This document shows positions 55,678 through 64,000 of a stretch of DNA of 64,000 nt, piece after piece. This stretch comes from Hyphomonas pacifica (GTDB lineage: Bacteria > Pseudomonadota > Alphaproteobacteria > Caulobacterales > Hyphomonadaceae): positions 62,001 to 126,000 of the forward strand of contig NZ_AWFA01000012.1 in assembly GCF_000682675.1 (NCBI RefSeq). Reading direction: 5' to 3'. Below the pieces are notes generated by a model. That model did not search any database and was not told the origin of the DNA. It saw only the letters and a program-made list of their open reading frames with translations. The position numbers were made by a program, and so were the translations under genes. Positions within the stretch are counted from its first letter, which is position 1; each line of letters begins with the position of its first letter.

Positions 55678-57852
55678 ATGCCGGATGGGGCAACACAAAG
55701 CCTGAAACAACAGATGCAGTCGCCACAACGCTTCATCAATCGGGAACTGTCCTGGCTGGAGTTCAACCGCCGCGTTCTGGAGGAGGCCGCCAATCCGGAT
55801 CATCCGTTGCTGGAACGTCTGCGCTTTCTGTCGATCTCTGCAAGCAATCTCGATGAGTTTGAGATGGTGCGGTATGCGGGCCTGCGGGAGCAGGTGCGTG
55901 CAGGCGTCGTCAAGCCTAGCCAGGATGGCCTGACGCCAGCCCAGCAGGTTAGCCGAATTGAGCAGGCATCTCTGCAGCTGATTGCTGACCAGCAGGAGCG
56001 CTGGAAAAGCCTGAAGGAAGAAATGCATGTGGAGGGGATAGATGTCCTGGCTGTCAGTGAGCTGACCCGCAAGGACAAGACTGAACTCGATACCTATTTC
56101 CGGACCAATATCTTTCCGGTGCTGACGCCGCTGGCTGTGGATCCGGCCCACCCGTTTCCCTTCATTCCCAATCTCGGCTTCTCCGTTGCCATCAATCTGC
56201 TGTCGAAGCATGGTGGCGAGCAGCATGTCGGGATTATTCCTCTGCCTGCATTTGTGCGCCGCTTTATCCGGTTGCCGAATGGGCCAAAAAGCACGCTACG
56301 CTTCATTGCTCTGGAAGATGTTATCGGCATGTTCCTGGAGGAGCTGTTCCCAGGCTATGAGGAAAAGGACCGCTGCCTGTTCCGCGTGATCCGCGACAGT
56401 GATATCGAGATCGAGGAAGAAGCCGAAGACCTAATCCGGGAGTTCGAGGTTCTGCTGAAACAGCGTCGACGCGGACGTATTGTTCGTATACGGATGCAAT
56501 CCAGCGCGCCAACCGATCTGCGTGAACTGATCACGCGCGAAATTGGTGCCGAGCAGGATGATATCGTTCTCTATGATGGGATCCTCGGTATGGCGCAGCT
56601 ATCAGAGCTGATCGTGGATGACCGGCCTGATTTGCAATTCCCATCCTATGAGCCACGCTATCCGGAACGCATACGGGAAATGGGGGGCGACTGCTTCGCA
56701 GCGATCCGCGCGAAGGACATTCTTGTACATCATCCGTTTGAGACATTTGATGTGGTGGTGCAGTTCGTGCGACAGGCAGCGGCCGATCCGCAGGTCGTTG
56801 CCATCAAGCAGACACTCTATCGCACAACAAACAATTCCCCGATTGTTGCAGCGTTGATCGAGGCGGCCGAGGCTGGAAAGAATGTTACGGCGCTGGTCGA
56901 AATCAAGGCGCGCTTTGATGAAGAGGCAAATTTGCGCCTGGCGCGGGATCTGGAGCGTGCGGGCGTTCAGGTCGTGTACGGATTTATTGAGTACAAGACA
57001 CATGCCAAGGTGTCTCTGGTGGTGCGTCGTGAGGGGCAGGAGCTGCGCAGCTATACCCATTATGGGACCGGGAATTATCACCCAATCAATGCGCGTATCT
57101 ATACAGACCTTTCCCTGTTTACGGCAGACCCGGCGCTGGGGCGTGATGCGAACCGATTGTTCAATTTCGTGACAGCCTATCGCGAGCCGCCTGAAGTGGG
57201 TCCGGAACTTGAAAAGCTGTCCATGTCTCCGCTGAACTTGAAGGAAAAGCTAGTCACTTTGATTGAGGCTGAAGCGGCGAACGCCAAGAAAGGCAAGCCG
57301 AGCGGCATCTGGGCGAAAATGAACTCGTTGGTCGATGGGGAAGTCATTGATGCGCTTTACAAGGCCAGTCAGGCAGGTGTGCCGATCATCCTGGTGGTAC
57401 GTGGTATTTGCTGTCTGCGTCCCGGTGTTACCGGCATGTCGGAGAACATCTCTGTAAAGAGTATTGTGGGTCGGTTCTTGGAACATTCTCGGATCGTGTG
57501 CTTCGCAAACGGCGAATCTTTGCCGTCCCCGAACGCAAAGGTCTTTATCTCCTCAGCCGACTGGATGCCGCGTAATCTCAACCGCCGGGTTGAGGCGCTT
57601 GTGCCGATTGAGAACCCGACTGTTCACCGTCAGGTGATGAACCAGATCATGGTGGCCAATCTGAATGACGAACAGCAAAGCTGGATCATGAATGAGGATA
57701 GCGATTATTCGCGCGTGGAAACATCGGGCAACTCGAAACCGTTCTCTGCGCACACCTATTTCATGGATAATCCCAGTCTTTCCGGCCGGGGTAGCGCACT
57801 GGAAGTGAGCCTACCGCCGCGCCTGCAACCCAAGAAGGGTGCCATTAGCTGA
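55678..57852 (+). CDS. ppk: Polyphosphate kinase 1
   Basis: A 724-residue PPK1 that makes polyphosphate reversibly from ATP. ATG 55678 has GGAG eight bases upstream, and the family N-terminus [19 protein letters not shown] follows. The autophosphorylated His461 lies in [10 protein letters not shown], and the second catalytic His is in the C-terminal PLD-like half. It is coupled to ppx by a TGATG overlap, putting synthesis and degradation of polyphosphate in one transcript. Confidence 0.97.
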   Translation: MPDGATQSLKQQMQSPQRFINRELSWLEFNRRVLEEAANPDHPLLERLRFLSISASNLDEFEMVRYAGLREQVRAGVVKPSQDGLTPAQQVSRIEQASLQLIADQQERWKSLKEEMHVEGIDVLAVSELTRKDKTELDTYFRTNIFPVLTPLAVDPAHPFPFIPNLGFSVAINLLSKHGGEQHVGIIPLPAFVRRFIRLPNGPKSTLRFIALEDVIGMFLEELFPGYEEKDRCLFRVIRDSDIEIEEEAEDLIREFEVLLKQRRRGRIVRIRMQSSAPTDLRELITREIGAEQDDIVLYDGILGMAQLSELIVDDRPDLQFPSYEPRYPERIREMGGDCFAAIRAKDILVHHPFETFDVVVQFVRQAAADPQVVAIKQTLYRTTNNSPIVAALIEAAEAGKNVTALVEIKARFDEEANLRLARDLERAGVQVVYGFIEYKTHAKVSLVVRREGQELRSYTHYGTGNYHPINARIYTDLSLFTADPALGRDANRLFNFVTAYREPPEVGPELEKLSMSPLNLKEKLVTLIEAEAANAKKGKPSGIWAKMNSLVDGEVIDALYKASQAGVPIILVVRGICCLRPGVTGMSENISVKSIVGRFLEHSRIVCFANGESLPSPNAKVFISSADWMPRNLNRRVEALVPIENPTVHRQVMNQIMVANLNDEQQSWIMNEDSDYSRVETSGNSKPFSAHTYFMDNPSLSGRGSALEVSLPPRLQPKKGAIS

Positions 57853-59330
57853 TGTTTCCGAAGTCGGAACGCGCCGCCATCATCGACATCGGATCAAACT
57901 CTGTTCGTCTGGTGATTTATGATGTGCTGGGGGCCTCTATTTTGCCGACCTTCAACGAAAAGGTCATGGCAGGATTGGGCCAGGGTCTGATGCGTACGGG
58001 GCATCTGTCTGTTGAGGGCAGAGAGGCTGCGATCCGGGCACTTGGCCGTTACCGCGCCATTCTGAAGGCATTAGGCCTGCGGAACTTCACGGCGGTGGCA
58101 ACGGCTGCTGTGCGGTCTGCGGAGGATGGGCCTGATTTCATCAAGACAGCGTCGCGGGTTCTAGGCCGCAAGATCCTGACGCTGTCCGGTGAAGACGAGG
58201 CACGTCTTTCTGCGCTGGGCGTGGAGGCGAGTTTCTACAAGTCCGAAGGCATTATCGGCGACCTTGGCGGCTCCAGTCTTGAGTTTAAGCGCGTCGGTGG
58301 CCGTTCTGCGCGGGGAGAGAGCCTGATGCTGGGCCCATTGTCCCTGGCCGAAGGCGATTTCGATCCCAAGGCCTTGCGCAAGACCATTCGTGCGGAACTG
58401 AAGAAATCCCGCGTGCTGGCCAGCGCCAGTGGTCGGTTCTACGCTGTGGGCGGCGCATGGCGGACCCTGGCGAAGTTGAACATGCAGCTGGAGAATTACG
58501 CGCTGCAGGTGCTGCAGGGCTATCAGATGACGGAGAGCCAGGTCTCCCGCGTAACGAAGGTCTGTCTCGATAGCCTGACCAATGCGGCCTCGCGGTCCAT
58601 GCTCGAAGCCATCGACAAGAGGCGGGCAAAACATCTGCCGATTGCCGCGATGTTGTTGCAGGAAATCCTGGCAATGAGTTCGCTGGAAGGGGTTAGTATA
58701 TCTTCCAGCGGTTTGAGAGAGGGGGTGCTGCGTGACCTGACCGGCACACCGACTGCCGACCCGCTGATGGATGGCGTGATTGCCTTTGCACGGCTGGATC
58801 ATAACCAGATCCAGTTCGGTCAGGCTGTGCATGATTTCATCGCACCAGCCCTCGCGCCGGAGCCGGACTTGTTCGGCTCCCCTGCAGCCGACAAGCGTAT
58901 CGAGCAGGCGGCCTGTATGATGGCCGACAGTGCCGGGCGCTTTCATCCTGATCACAGGTCAATCATGGCCTATGATCAGGCCCTCCGCGCGCCTTATTCC
59001 GGCCTTTCGCACAGCGAGCGCGCCCTGATCGCCTACGCCATTGGCTGCCGGTACGAGAAAGACTTCAAGCGTCCTGCCGAATATGAAGGCCTGACCACGC
59101 CTGAACAGGATGAGCGGGCACGCCAGATCGGCAGTGCGATGCGGCTGGGCGCCGTGTTTTCCGGGCGGTCCGGGCCCATCCTTCGCCGCGCCAAACTAGT
59201 GAGGCGTGGGGAAACACTGCAATTGCGTGTAAGCAAGGCTGATGAGGCCATGCTGTCGGATACGGTCCGTCGGCGGCTATCGCAGACGGCCAGCCAGCTG
59301 AACCTGAAACCGGATACGTCAATCGATTAG
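57852..59330 (+). CDS. ppx: Exopolyphosphatase / GppA-family phosphatase
   Basis: A 492-residue ASKHA-fold phosphatase. The N-terminal IDIGSNSVRLVIYDV and the phosphate-2 motif GDLGGSSLEFKRVGG are characteristic. Ppx removes terminal phosphates from polyphosphate; GppA-type members also hydrolyse pppGpp, and the two cannot be separated here. The ATG shares a base with the ppk stop. It converges with rnd, with 9 bases between the stops. Confidence 0.94.
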   Translation: MFPKSERAAIIDIGSNSVRLVIYDVLGASILPTFNEKVMAGLGQGLMRTGHLSVEGREAAIRALGRYRAILKALGLRNFTAVATAAVRSAEDGPDFIKTASRVLGRKILTLSGEDEARLSALGVEASFYKSEGIIGDLGGSSLEFKRVGGRSARGESLMLGPLSLAEGDFDPKALRKTIRAELKKSRVLASASGRFYAVGGAWRTLAKLNMQLENYALQVLQGYQMTESQVSRVTKVCLDSLTNAASRSMLEAIDKRRAKHLPIAAMLLQEILAMSSLEGVSISSSGLREGVLRDLTGTPTADPLMDGVIAFARLDHNQIQFGQAVHDFIAPALAPEPDLFGSPAADKRIEQAACMMADSAGRFHPDHRSIMAYDQALRAPYSGLSHSERALIAYAIGCRYEKDFKRPAEYEGLTTPEQDERARQIGSAMRLGAVFSGRSGPILRRAKLVRRGETLQLRVSKADEAMLSDTVRRRLSQTASQLNLKPDTSID

Positions 59331-59339
59331 GGTCTTGGC

Positions 59340-60506
59340 CTAGACGTCAAACAGGCGGACCTGGCCACCTTCAAAGGAAACGGCCAGCTTGCCGTTCAGC
59401 AGCGCTTGGGCCTTCTGGCCGAACATGTCATAGCGCCAGCCCTGCATCGCGGCGATGTCGCTGCTCGTCTCGCCGCGGGCAATGCGGTCGATATCGGCAG
59501 CATTGGCGATTAGACGTGGCACGACATTGTTTTCGTCCGATACGTGCTTCAGCAGCACTTTTAGAAGCTCAGGCGCACCTGCCGGGATCTGCGCATTTTG
59601 CGGGCGCTTTTCCATTTCCGGGGCGTAGGCGTCAGGATTTTCGATGGCATCGGCAACCGCTTCGATCAGGCCCTGACCATGCTTTGACCGGATGAAGCCA
59701 TTCGGCACGGCCCTCAGCTGGTTGAAATCCGCTTCGCTGCGTGGCTTTTGGCTGGCAATTTCCTGGATCGCGTCATCCTTCAGGATGCGACGACGGGGCT
59801 TGTCCAGCTCCTGCGCCAGGGATTCGCGCCAGGCCGCGACGGCGACGACAATGGCGGCGTAGTCTTTCTTTGGCTTGCGCAGCTTCAGGCGCTGCCAGGC
59901 ATTGTTCGGATCTGTGTCGTATTTTGCGGGATCTTCGAGATCCGCCATTTCTTCCCGGACCCAGCTCATGCGGCCGGTTTCTTCCAGTTCGTCGCGCATC
60001 TTGAGATAGGCGTCGCGCAAATGCGTGACATCACCAAGGGCGTAGACCAGCTGTTTCTGGCTCAGCGGGCGACGGGTCCAGTCCGTGAACTGGCTCGATT
60101 TGTCAATCTGACGCTTCAGGACACGCTGAACCAGATTGTCGTAGGAGATCGAATCACCAAGTCCGAGCGCCATTGCAGCGATCTGCGTATCGAAGACCGG
60201 ACCGGGGGGGTGGCCGATCAGGCGATTGAAGATTTCGATGTCCTGCCGCGCGGCATGAAACACCTTGATCCGGTTGTCTGCGGCAATCAGATCAAGGAAG
60301 GGCCCGATGTCCAGATCCTCGGCCAGTGGGTCAATCAGGCCTTCAACGCCGGGGGCAGAGGCCTGAACCAGACAGAGTTCCGGCCAATATGTTGTTTCCC
60401 GGTGAAATTCGGTGTCGACACAGATAAAGTCGGATTCAGCGAGCTTTCCGCACAGGTCTTCCAGCGCGGATTGCTCAGTAATGGGAGTCAGGGTGTTGTC
60501 AGTCAT
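59340..60506 (-). CDS. rnd: Ribonuclease D
   Basis: A 388-residue DEDD-family 3'-5' exonuclease processing tRNA precursors. ExoI motif FICVDTEFHRETTYWPELC, ExoII HAARQDIEIF, ExoIII YALGDVTHLRDAY (with Tyr and Asp) are present. An HRDC domain (about 205-290) and a C-terminal HRDC-like part follow. It is divergent from aspS with 97 bases between starts, the conserved rnd-aspS arrangement. Confidence 0.96.
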   Translation of the reverse strand: MTDNTLTPITEQSALEDLCGKLAESDFICVDTEFHRETTYWPELCLVQASAPGVEGLIDPLAEDLDIGPFLDLIAADNRIKVFHAARQDIEIFNRLIGHPPGPVFDTQIAAMALGLGDSISYDNLVQRVLKRQIDKSSQFTDWTRRPLSQKQLVYALGDVTHLRDAYLKMRDELEETGRMSWVREEMADLEDPAKYDTDPNNAWQRLKLRKPKKDYAAIVVAVAAWRESLAQELDKPRRRILKDDAIQEIASQKPRSEADFNQLRAVPNGFIRSKHGQGLIEAVADAIENPDAYAPEMEKRPQNAQIPAGAPELLKVLLKHVSDENNVVPRLIANAADIDRIARGETSSDIAAMQGWRYDMFGQKAQALLNGKLAVSFEGGQVRLFDV

Positions 60507-60603
60507 CGCGCGCTTGCGTATCGCATCGCCTTGACAATTGCGAGAGCTTGAATGCCTTTCGCGCCTTAAAATTATTGGACCGAATTTCCGGAGAGAGCAT
60601 CCG

Positions 60604-62436
60604 ATGCACGCCTATCGCACCCACACCTGCGGGGAGCTTCGCAAGTCCCATGTCGGGGAAACCGTTAAACTGTCTGGCTGGTTGCACCGCCGCCGGGACC
60701 ATGGCGGGGTGATGTTTATCGACCTGCGCGACCATTACGGGCTGACGCAGGTCGTCTTCAATCCGGGTTCTCCCGGTTTTGGGACGGTCGAGCGCCTGCG
60801 CGCGGAAAGCGTCATCACGCTGGAAGGCAAGGTCGTTGCTCGTGATGACAGCCTCGTCAACCCGAACCTCGCCACGGGCGAGATCGAAGTGGTTGCAGGC
60901 GAAGTTACCGTTCAGTCCGAAGCCGCCGAGCTGCCGCTGCCTGTGTTTGGGGAGCCGGACTATCCGGAAGAGATTCGCCTGAAGCACCGCTATCTGGATC
61001 TGCGGCGCGAGACGCTGCACAAGAACATGATCCTGCGCAGCCAGGTCATTGCTAGCCTGCGCCGCCGTATGCTGGAGCAAGGCTTCACCGAATATCAGAC
61101 ACCTATTCTGACAGCCTCCAGCCCGGAAGGCGCGCGGGACTTCCTGGTGCCGAGCCGTATTCACCCCGGTGAGTTCTACGCACTTCCGCAGGCGCCGCAG
61201 CAGTTCAAGCAGCTGCTAATGGTGTCCGGCTTTGACCGTTACTTCCAGATCGCGCCTTGCTTCCGTGACGAAGATGCGCGCGCTGACCGGTCTCCGGGCG
61301 AGTTCTATCAGCTCGATATTGAAATGAGCTTTGTCACGCAGGAAGACGTGTTCGGCGCGATCGAACCCGTCATGCGCGGCGTGTTCGACGAGTTTGCCAA
61401 CTGGGAAGGCAAGGGCCGTCGCGTGCCGGAAGGTCCGTTCCCGCGCATCCCGTATGCTGAAGCGATGGCAAAATATGGCTCCGACAAGCCAGACCTGCGC
61501 AACCCGATCGAACTGGCCGACGTTTCGGACTTCTTTGAGGACGACAGCAAGACCGGCTTTGGCATCTTTGCGAAGATCATTGCTGGCGGTGGCCGTGTGA
61601 TCGCGATCCCGGCGCCGAAAGCGGCGGCCGAGAAATCCCGCAAATTCTTCGATGAACTCGACAAATGGGCGAAGAAAGAGATGCAGGCCCCCGGCCTCGG
61701 CTATGCCCGCCTGAAGGAAGCTGATGGCGGTGGTGTGGACAGCCAGGACCCGGTTCTGAAGAATTTCGAGCCTGCCCATCTGGCCGCTCTGCTCGAAAAG
61801 CTGGGCCTTGGCGCTGGCGACGGCATATTCTTCTCTGCCGGCAAAAAAGGCGACGCCTACAAGCTCGCTGGGGCAGCGCGCACGAAGATTGGCGAGGAAT
61901 TGGAGCTGATCGAAGACGGCGTCTTCCGTCTCTGTTGGATTGTCGACTTCCCGATGTACGAGTGGGACGAAGAAAACAAGAAGATCGACTTCAGCCACAA
62001 CCCGTTCTCCATGCCGCAAGGCGGTATGGACGCGCTAATGGCCGCCAATACGGATGAAAAGCTGCTGGAGCTAAAGGCTTACCAGTATGACATTGTATGT
62101 AACGGTGTCGAGCTGTCCTCCGGCGCGATCCGGAACCACAGCCCGGAACTGATGCTGAAAGCATTTGAGCTGGCGGGCTATGGCGCTGACGTGGTTGAGA
62201 CGGAGTTTGGCGGCATGCTGAATGCGTTCCGCTATGGTGCGCCGCCGCACGGCGGTATTGCGCCGGGCGTTGACCGGATTGTCATGCTTCTGGCGGACGC
62301 AGAGAACATCCGCGACGTGACACTGTTTCCGATGAACCAGCAGGCCCGTGACCTGATGATGGGCGCGCCGAGCCCGGTGGACGAGCGTCAGCTGAAAGAG
62401 CTGAACATCCGGATGGCGCCGCAGCTCAAATCCTGA
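60604..62436 (+). CDS. aspS: Aspartyl-tRNA synthetase, probably non-discriminating
   Basis: A 610-residue bacterial-type class II AspRS. It has an N-terminal anticodon-binding OB fold, a catalytic core with motif 2 ([21 protein letters not shown]-like; here [16 protein letters not shown]), a GAD insertion domain (about 300-420), and motif 3 [20 protein letters not shown]. In the OB fold [11 protein letters not shown] has His33, where discriminating E. coli AspRS has Leu and the non-discriminating Pseudomonas enzyme has His. This fits with GatCAB making Asn-tRNA. GGAGAG precedes the ATG, and an intrinsic terminator follows the stop. Confidence 0.97.
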   Translation: MHAYRTHTCGELRKSHVGETVKLSGWLHRRRDHGGVMFIDLRDHYGLTQVVFNPGSPGFGTVERLRAESVITLEGKVVARDDSLVNPNLATGEIEVVAGEVTVQSEAAELPLPVFGEPDYPEEIRLKHRYLDLRRETLHKNMILRSQVIASLRRRMLEQGFTEYQTPILTASSPEGARDFLVPSRIHPGEFYALPQAPQQFKQLLMVSGFDRYFQIAPCFRDEDARADRSPGEFYQLDIEMSFVTQEDVFGAIEPVMRGVFDEFANWEGKGRRVPEGPFPRIPYAEAMAKYGSDKPDLRNPIELADVSDFFEDDSKTGFGIFAKIIAGGGRVIAIPAPKAAAEKSRKFFDELDKWAKKEMQAPGLGYARLKEADGGGVDSQDPVLKNFEPAHLAALLEKLGLGAGDGIFFSAGKKGDAYKLAGAARTKIGEELELIEDGVFRLCWIVDFPMYEWDEENKKIDFSHNPFSMPQGGMDALMAANTDEKLLELKAYQYDIVCNGVELSSGAIRNHSPELMLKAFELAGYGADVVETEFGGMLNAFRYGAPPHGGIAPGVDRIVMLLADAENIRDVTLFPMNQQARDLMMGAPSPVDERQLKELNIRMAPQLKS

Positions 62437-62460
62437 TTTCAGGTCTTGGAATAGTGGAAG

Positions 62461-62489
62461 AGGGCGGGATGTATGTTCCGCCCTTTTTT
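62461..62489 (+). terminator. Intrinsic terminator after aspS
   Basis: AGGGCGG and CCGCCCT form a 7-bp stem around a 10-base loop, followed by TTTTT. It lies 24 bases after the aspS stop and just before the end of the convergent pentapeptide-repeat gene. Confidence 0.85.
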
Positions 62490-62497
62490 CGTGCGCT

Positions 62498-63241
62498 CTA
62501 TTGCGCTGCGATCAGGGCAGGGCTGAGCGTTGGGATGGAGCAAAGGGGTAGGCTCAGCTCCTGAGGCAGGCGCGTACTTAGGGACACGCAGGCGCCTGTG
62601 AAATCTGCTGTTTCCACGCCAGCCATGTGGCTGAGGTCCGCGTCAATGAAGCGCACATCCTTGAAGGAGGCGCCATCCACGCGGGCATTGTTCAGACTGA
62701 CACCGGTCATGTTCGCGCCGTTAAAGATGGCCCCCGTCAGGATTCCATCATTCAGCCATGTGCCCGTCATATTGGCGCCTGAGAGGTCTGCCGTGTCGAG
62801 GCGTGCGCTGCTCATGTCCGAAGAGGCAAAGTTCGCACCGACGAGTAGAGCACCCTGCAGGCTGGTCCCTTGCATCGTGGCATTGCGGAACTCCGCCCCA
62901 GTCGCGCGAACGCCCTGCAGGCGGGCATTGGAGAGGATGGCTCCAGACAGTTTTGCCGATGTCAGGATAGCACCGCGCATGTCTGCGCCAGTCACCTTAG
63001 CCTGCTCGAAATTTGCGTTTCCAGCTTCAATACTGCGCATGAAAGAGTATTCGAAGTTTGCGCCTGCGTAATTTCCGCCTGTCAGGTCCCAGCCTGTGAG
63101 GTTTCGGCCCGACAAGTCACACTTGCCACAGGCACCGGCATAGCCTGGGGACCACGCAACAGCCTGGCCTTGCGCTGAGGCGTCTGGCGCGCTCACGGCG
63201 ATAGCCAGCATGGAGACGAGAGCGAAACCTGCACGGATCAT
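62498..63241 (-). CDS. Exported pentapeptide-repeat protein
   Basis: A 247-residue protein with a cleavable signal peptide (1-23, ending ASAQ). The rest, about 40-225, is mostly tandem pentapeptide repeats of the A(D/N)LSG type (DLSGRNLTGWDLTGG, GAILSNARLQG, ADLSGANMTG), which fold as a right-handed quadrilateral beta-helix. A CGKC pair (Cys38, Cys41) precedes the helix and two more Cys lie at the C-terminal end (GACVS, PLCSI), so disulfides in the periplasm are likely. Function is unknown. ATG 63241 is preferred over an upstream GTG at 63340 because it yields the signal peptide. It converges with aspS. Confidence 0.82.
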   Translation of the reverse strand: MIRAGFALVSMLAIAVSAPDASAQGQAVAWSPGYAGACGKCDLSGRNLTGWDLTGGNYAGANFEYSFMRSIEAGNANFEQAKVTGADMRGAILTSAKLSGAILSNARLQGVRATGAEFRNATMQGTSLQGALLVGANFASSDMSSARLDTADLSGANMTGTWLNDGILTGAIFNGANMTGVSLNNARVDGASFKDVRFIDADLSHMAGVETADFTGACVSLSTRLPQELSLPLCSIPTLSPALIAAQ

Positions 63242-63381
63242 GCTATTTGAATATCGCGTTGTTTTGTCACTCCAAACTGAACAAACAGTAAGAACTGACA
63301 AAATAGCTCCAAGTGTTGCAATTGCGCCATGGTGGATCACGCTGCGTAAAGTGCGCCAGGCATCTGCATCAGCAACAGTAG

Positions 63382-63424
63382 AAAGGCGCGGATACTCAAT
63401 TGCGGAACAGTAATGAGCGCCTTT
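63382..63424 (-). terminator. Possible terminator-like inverted repeat after nrdJ
   Basis: AAAGGCGC and GCGCCTTT form a perfect 8-bp dyad around 27 bases; read on the minus strand it starts in the nrdJ stop codon and ends with CTTTCT. The loop is long, so efficiency is doubtful. Confidence 0.35.
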
Positions 63425-64000
63425 ATTCGATCGTCTGGCGAACTTCTTCGCCGCACGTATCGCATTCTACATCGCCCTCATCGCTGATCTGAAAGAGTGT
63501 GAAGCTGCCGCATGCCGGGCAGGCCTCCGTGAGGTATTCAGGCATACTCTGCTCTTCGGACTCGGCTTCTTCCTCGGTCAACTTTTCTTCGCGCTTCTTG
63601 TCCAGGATCACGATATTGTCTGGCAATTGCCCCCGCGAGAAACCGCGGGAAATGATCTGCGCGGCTTCTTCCGTAAAGGCGGCAGGCTGGCGGGTGGCAT
63701 CGCCTTCGCCCCGTCCCAGGCCGTCATGGGTGACGTCCACTTCCGCCAGATCATCCCGCCCGAGATAGGACACGGCCAGTTCACGGAAGATATAATCCAG
63801 AATTGAGGTGGCCTTCGTGATGCGGTCATTACCCGTAACAGCCCCGGCGGGCTCGAAGCGAGTGAAAACAAAGGCGTCTACATATTCTTCCAAGGGCACG
63901 CCATATTGCAGGCCGATGGAGGTCGCGATGGCGAAATTGTTCATAAGGCTCCGGAACGCGGCGCCTTCCTTGTGCATGTCCAGAAAGATCTCACCGAGCG
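63423..64000 (-). CDS. nrdJ: B12-dependent ribonucleotide reductase, C-terminal fragment
   Basis: The last 192 codons of a class II (adenosylcobalamin-dependent) ribonucleotide reductase; the gene runs off the right edge. The visible frame opens with [20 protein letters not shown] and continues with [20 protein letters not shown], both highly conserved near the C-terminus of NrdJ. The tail holds a zinc ribbon, CPACGSF and CDTCGEE, which in this family helps re-reduce the active site. NrdJ reduces ribonucleotides with or without oxygen, given B12. The stop TAA is at 63423. Confidence 0.93.
   Translation of the reverse strand, partial: LGEIFLDMHKEGAAFRSLMNNFAIATSIGLQYGVPLEEYVDAFVFTRFEPAGAVTGNDRITKATSILDYIFRELAVSYLGRDDLAEVDVTHDGLGRGEGDATRQPAAFTEEAAQIISRGFSRGQLPDNIVILDKKREEKLTEEEAESEEQSMPEYLTEACPACGSFTLFQISDEGDVECDTCGEEVRQTIE

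Overview
This window is a chromosomal segment of an alphaproteobacterium, most likely of the Hyphomonadaceae/Caulobacterales. That placement is inferred from gene content: a divK-pleD pair, an HdaA-type DnaA homologue, a cpa/tad pilus locus, GatCAB amidotransferase genes, a B12-dependent ribonucleotide reductase, and gene orders such as topA-rnr-NUDIX-rpmG and hdaA-ppk-ppx next to rnd-aspS. I recognise no phage, insertion sequence, CRISPR array, rRNA or tRNA. Coding density is very high, many neighbours share ATGA, GTGA or TGATG overlaps, and almost everything is housekeeping.

Layout. 1-1238: end of galU and a PLP-dependent threonine/serine dehydratase. 1418-8415: a Tad/Flp pilus assembly operon (cpaB, cpaC, a very short cpaD-like lipoprotein, cpaE, cpaF, tadB, tadC) without pilin, prepilin peptidase or pseudopilin genes. 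8464-12740: accA, thiL and the proton-pumping pyrophosphatase hppA with its terminator. 12759-15207: katG behind an OxyR-like site, then a terminator. 15206-20716 (minus): rsmA, pdxA, surA and lptD, transcribed in the order lptD-surA-pdxA-rsmA as in E. coli. 20845-26284 (minus): dprA, plsY, a catalytically dead dihydroorotase homologue (pyrC') coupled to pyrB, an AEC transporter and ruvX. 26364-31667: gatC, gatA and gatB, separated from one another by small genes. 31677-36683 (minus): an orphan LuxR-type regulator, a HIT protein, a FemAB-like protein, a glycerophosphodiester phosphodiesterase, a RidA protein and dinB. 36821-39838: divK-pleD and an MFS transporter. 39900-48166 (minus): rpmG, NUDIX, rnr, topA, lptG and lptF. 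48283-51612: pepA, holC, a GNAT enzyme, a PhnA-like protein and ndk. 51694-53807 (minus): a hypothetical gene, purN and purM. 53911-59330: a DUF2066 protein, hdaA, ppk and ppx. 59340-62436: rnd and aspS. 62498-64000 (minus): a secreted pentapeptide-repeat protein and the 3' end of nrdJ.

How the genes work together. lptD, surA, lptF and lptG all serve lipopolysaccharide export. pyrB with pyrC' makes the aspartate transcarbamoylase complex. GatCAB, together with an AspRS carrying the His typical of non-discriminating enzymes, points to Asn-tRNA made by transamidation. ppk/ppx and hppA handle polyphosphate and pyrophosphate. divK/pleD and hdaA belong to the cell-cycle circuitry.

No clear undescribed multi-gene system is present. 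The observations I would follow up are the miniature CpaD, the LuxR solo with all nine family-invariant residues and a start codon buried in an inverted repeat, the pseudo-dihydroorotase, the broken-up gat genes, the HdaA with a degenerate P-loop, and a few small unknown genes (SET protein, lipoprotein, two membrane proteins with overlapping stops, and the 128-residue protein next to purN).
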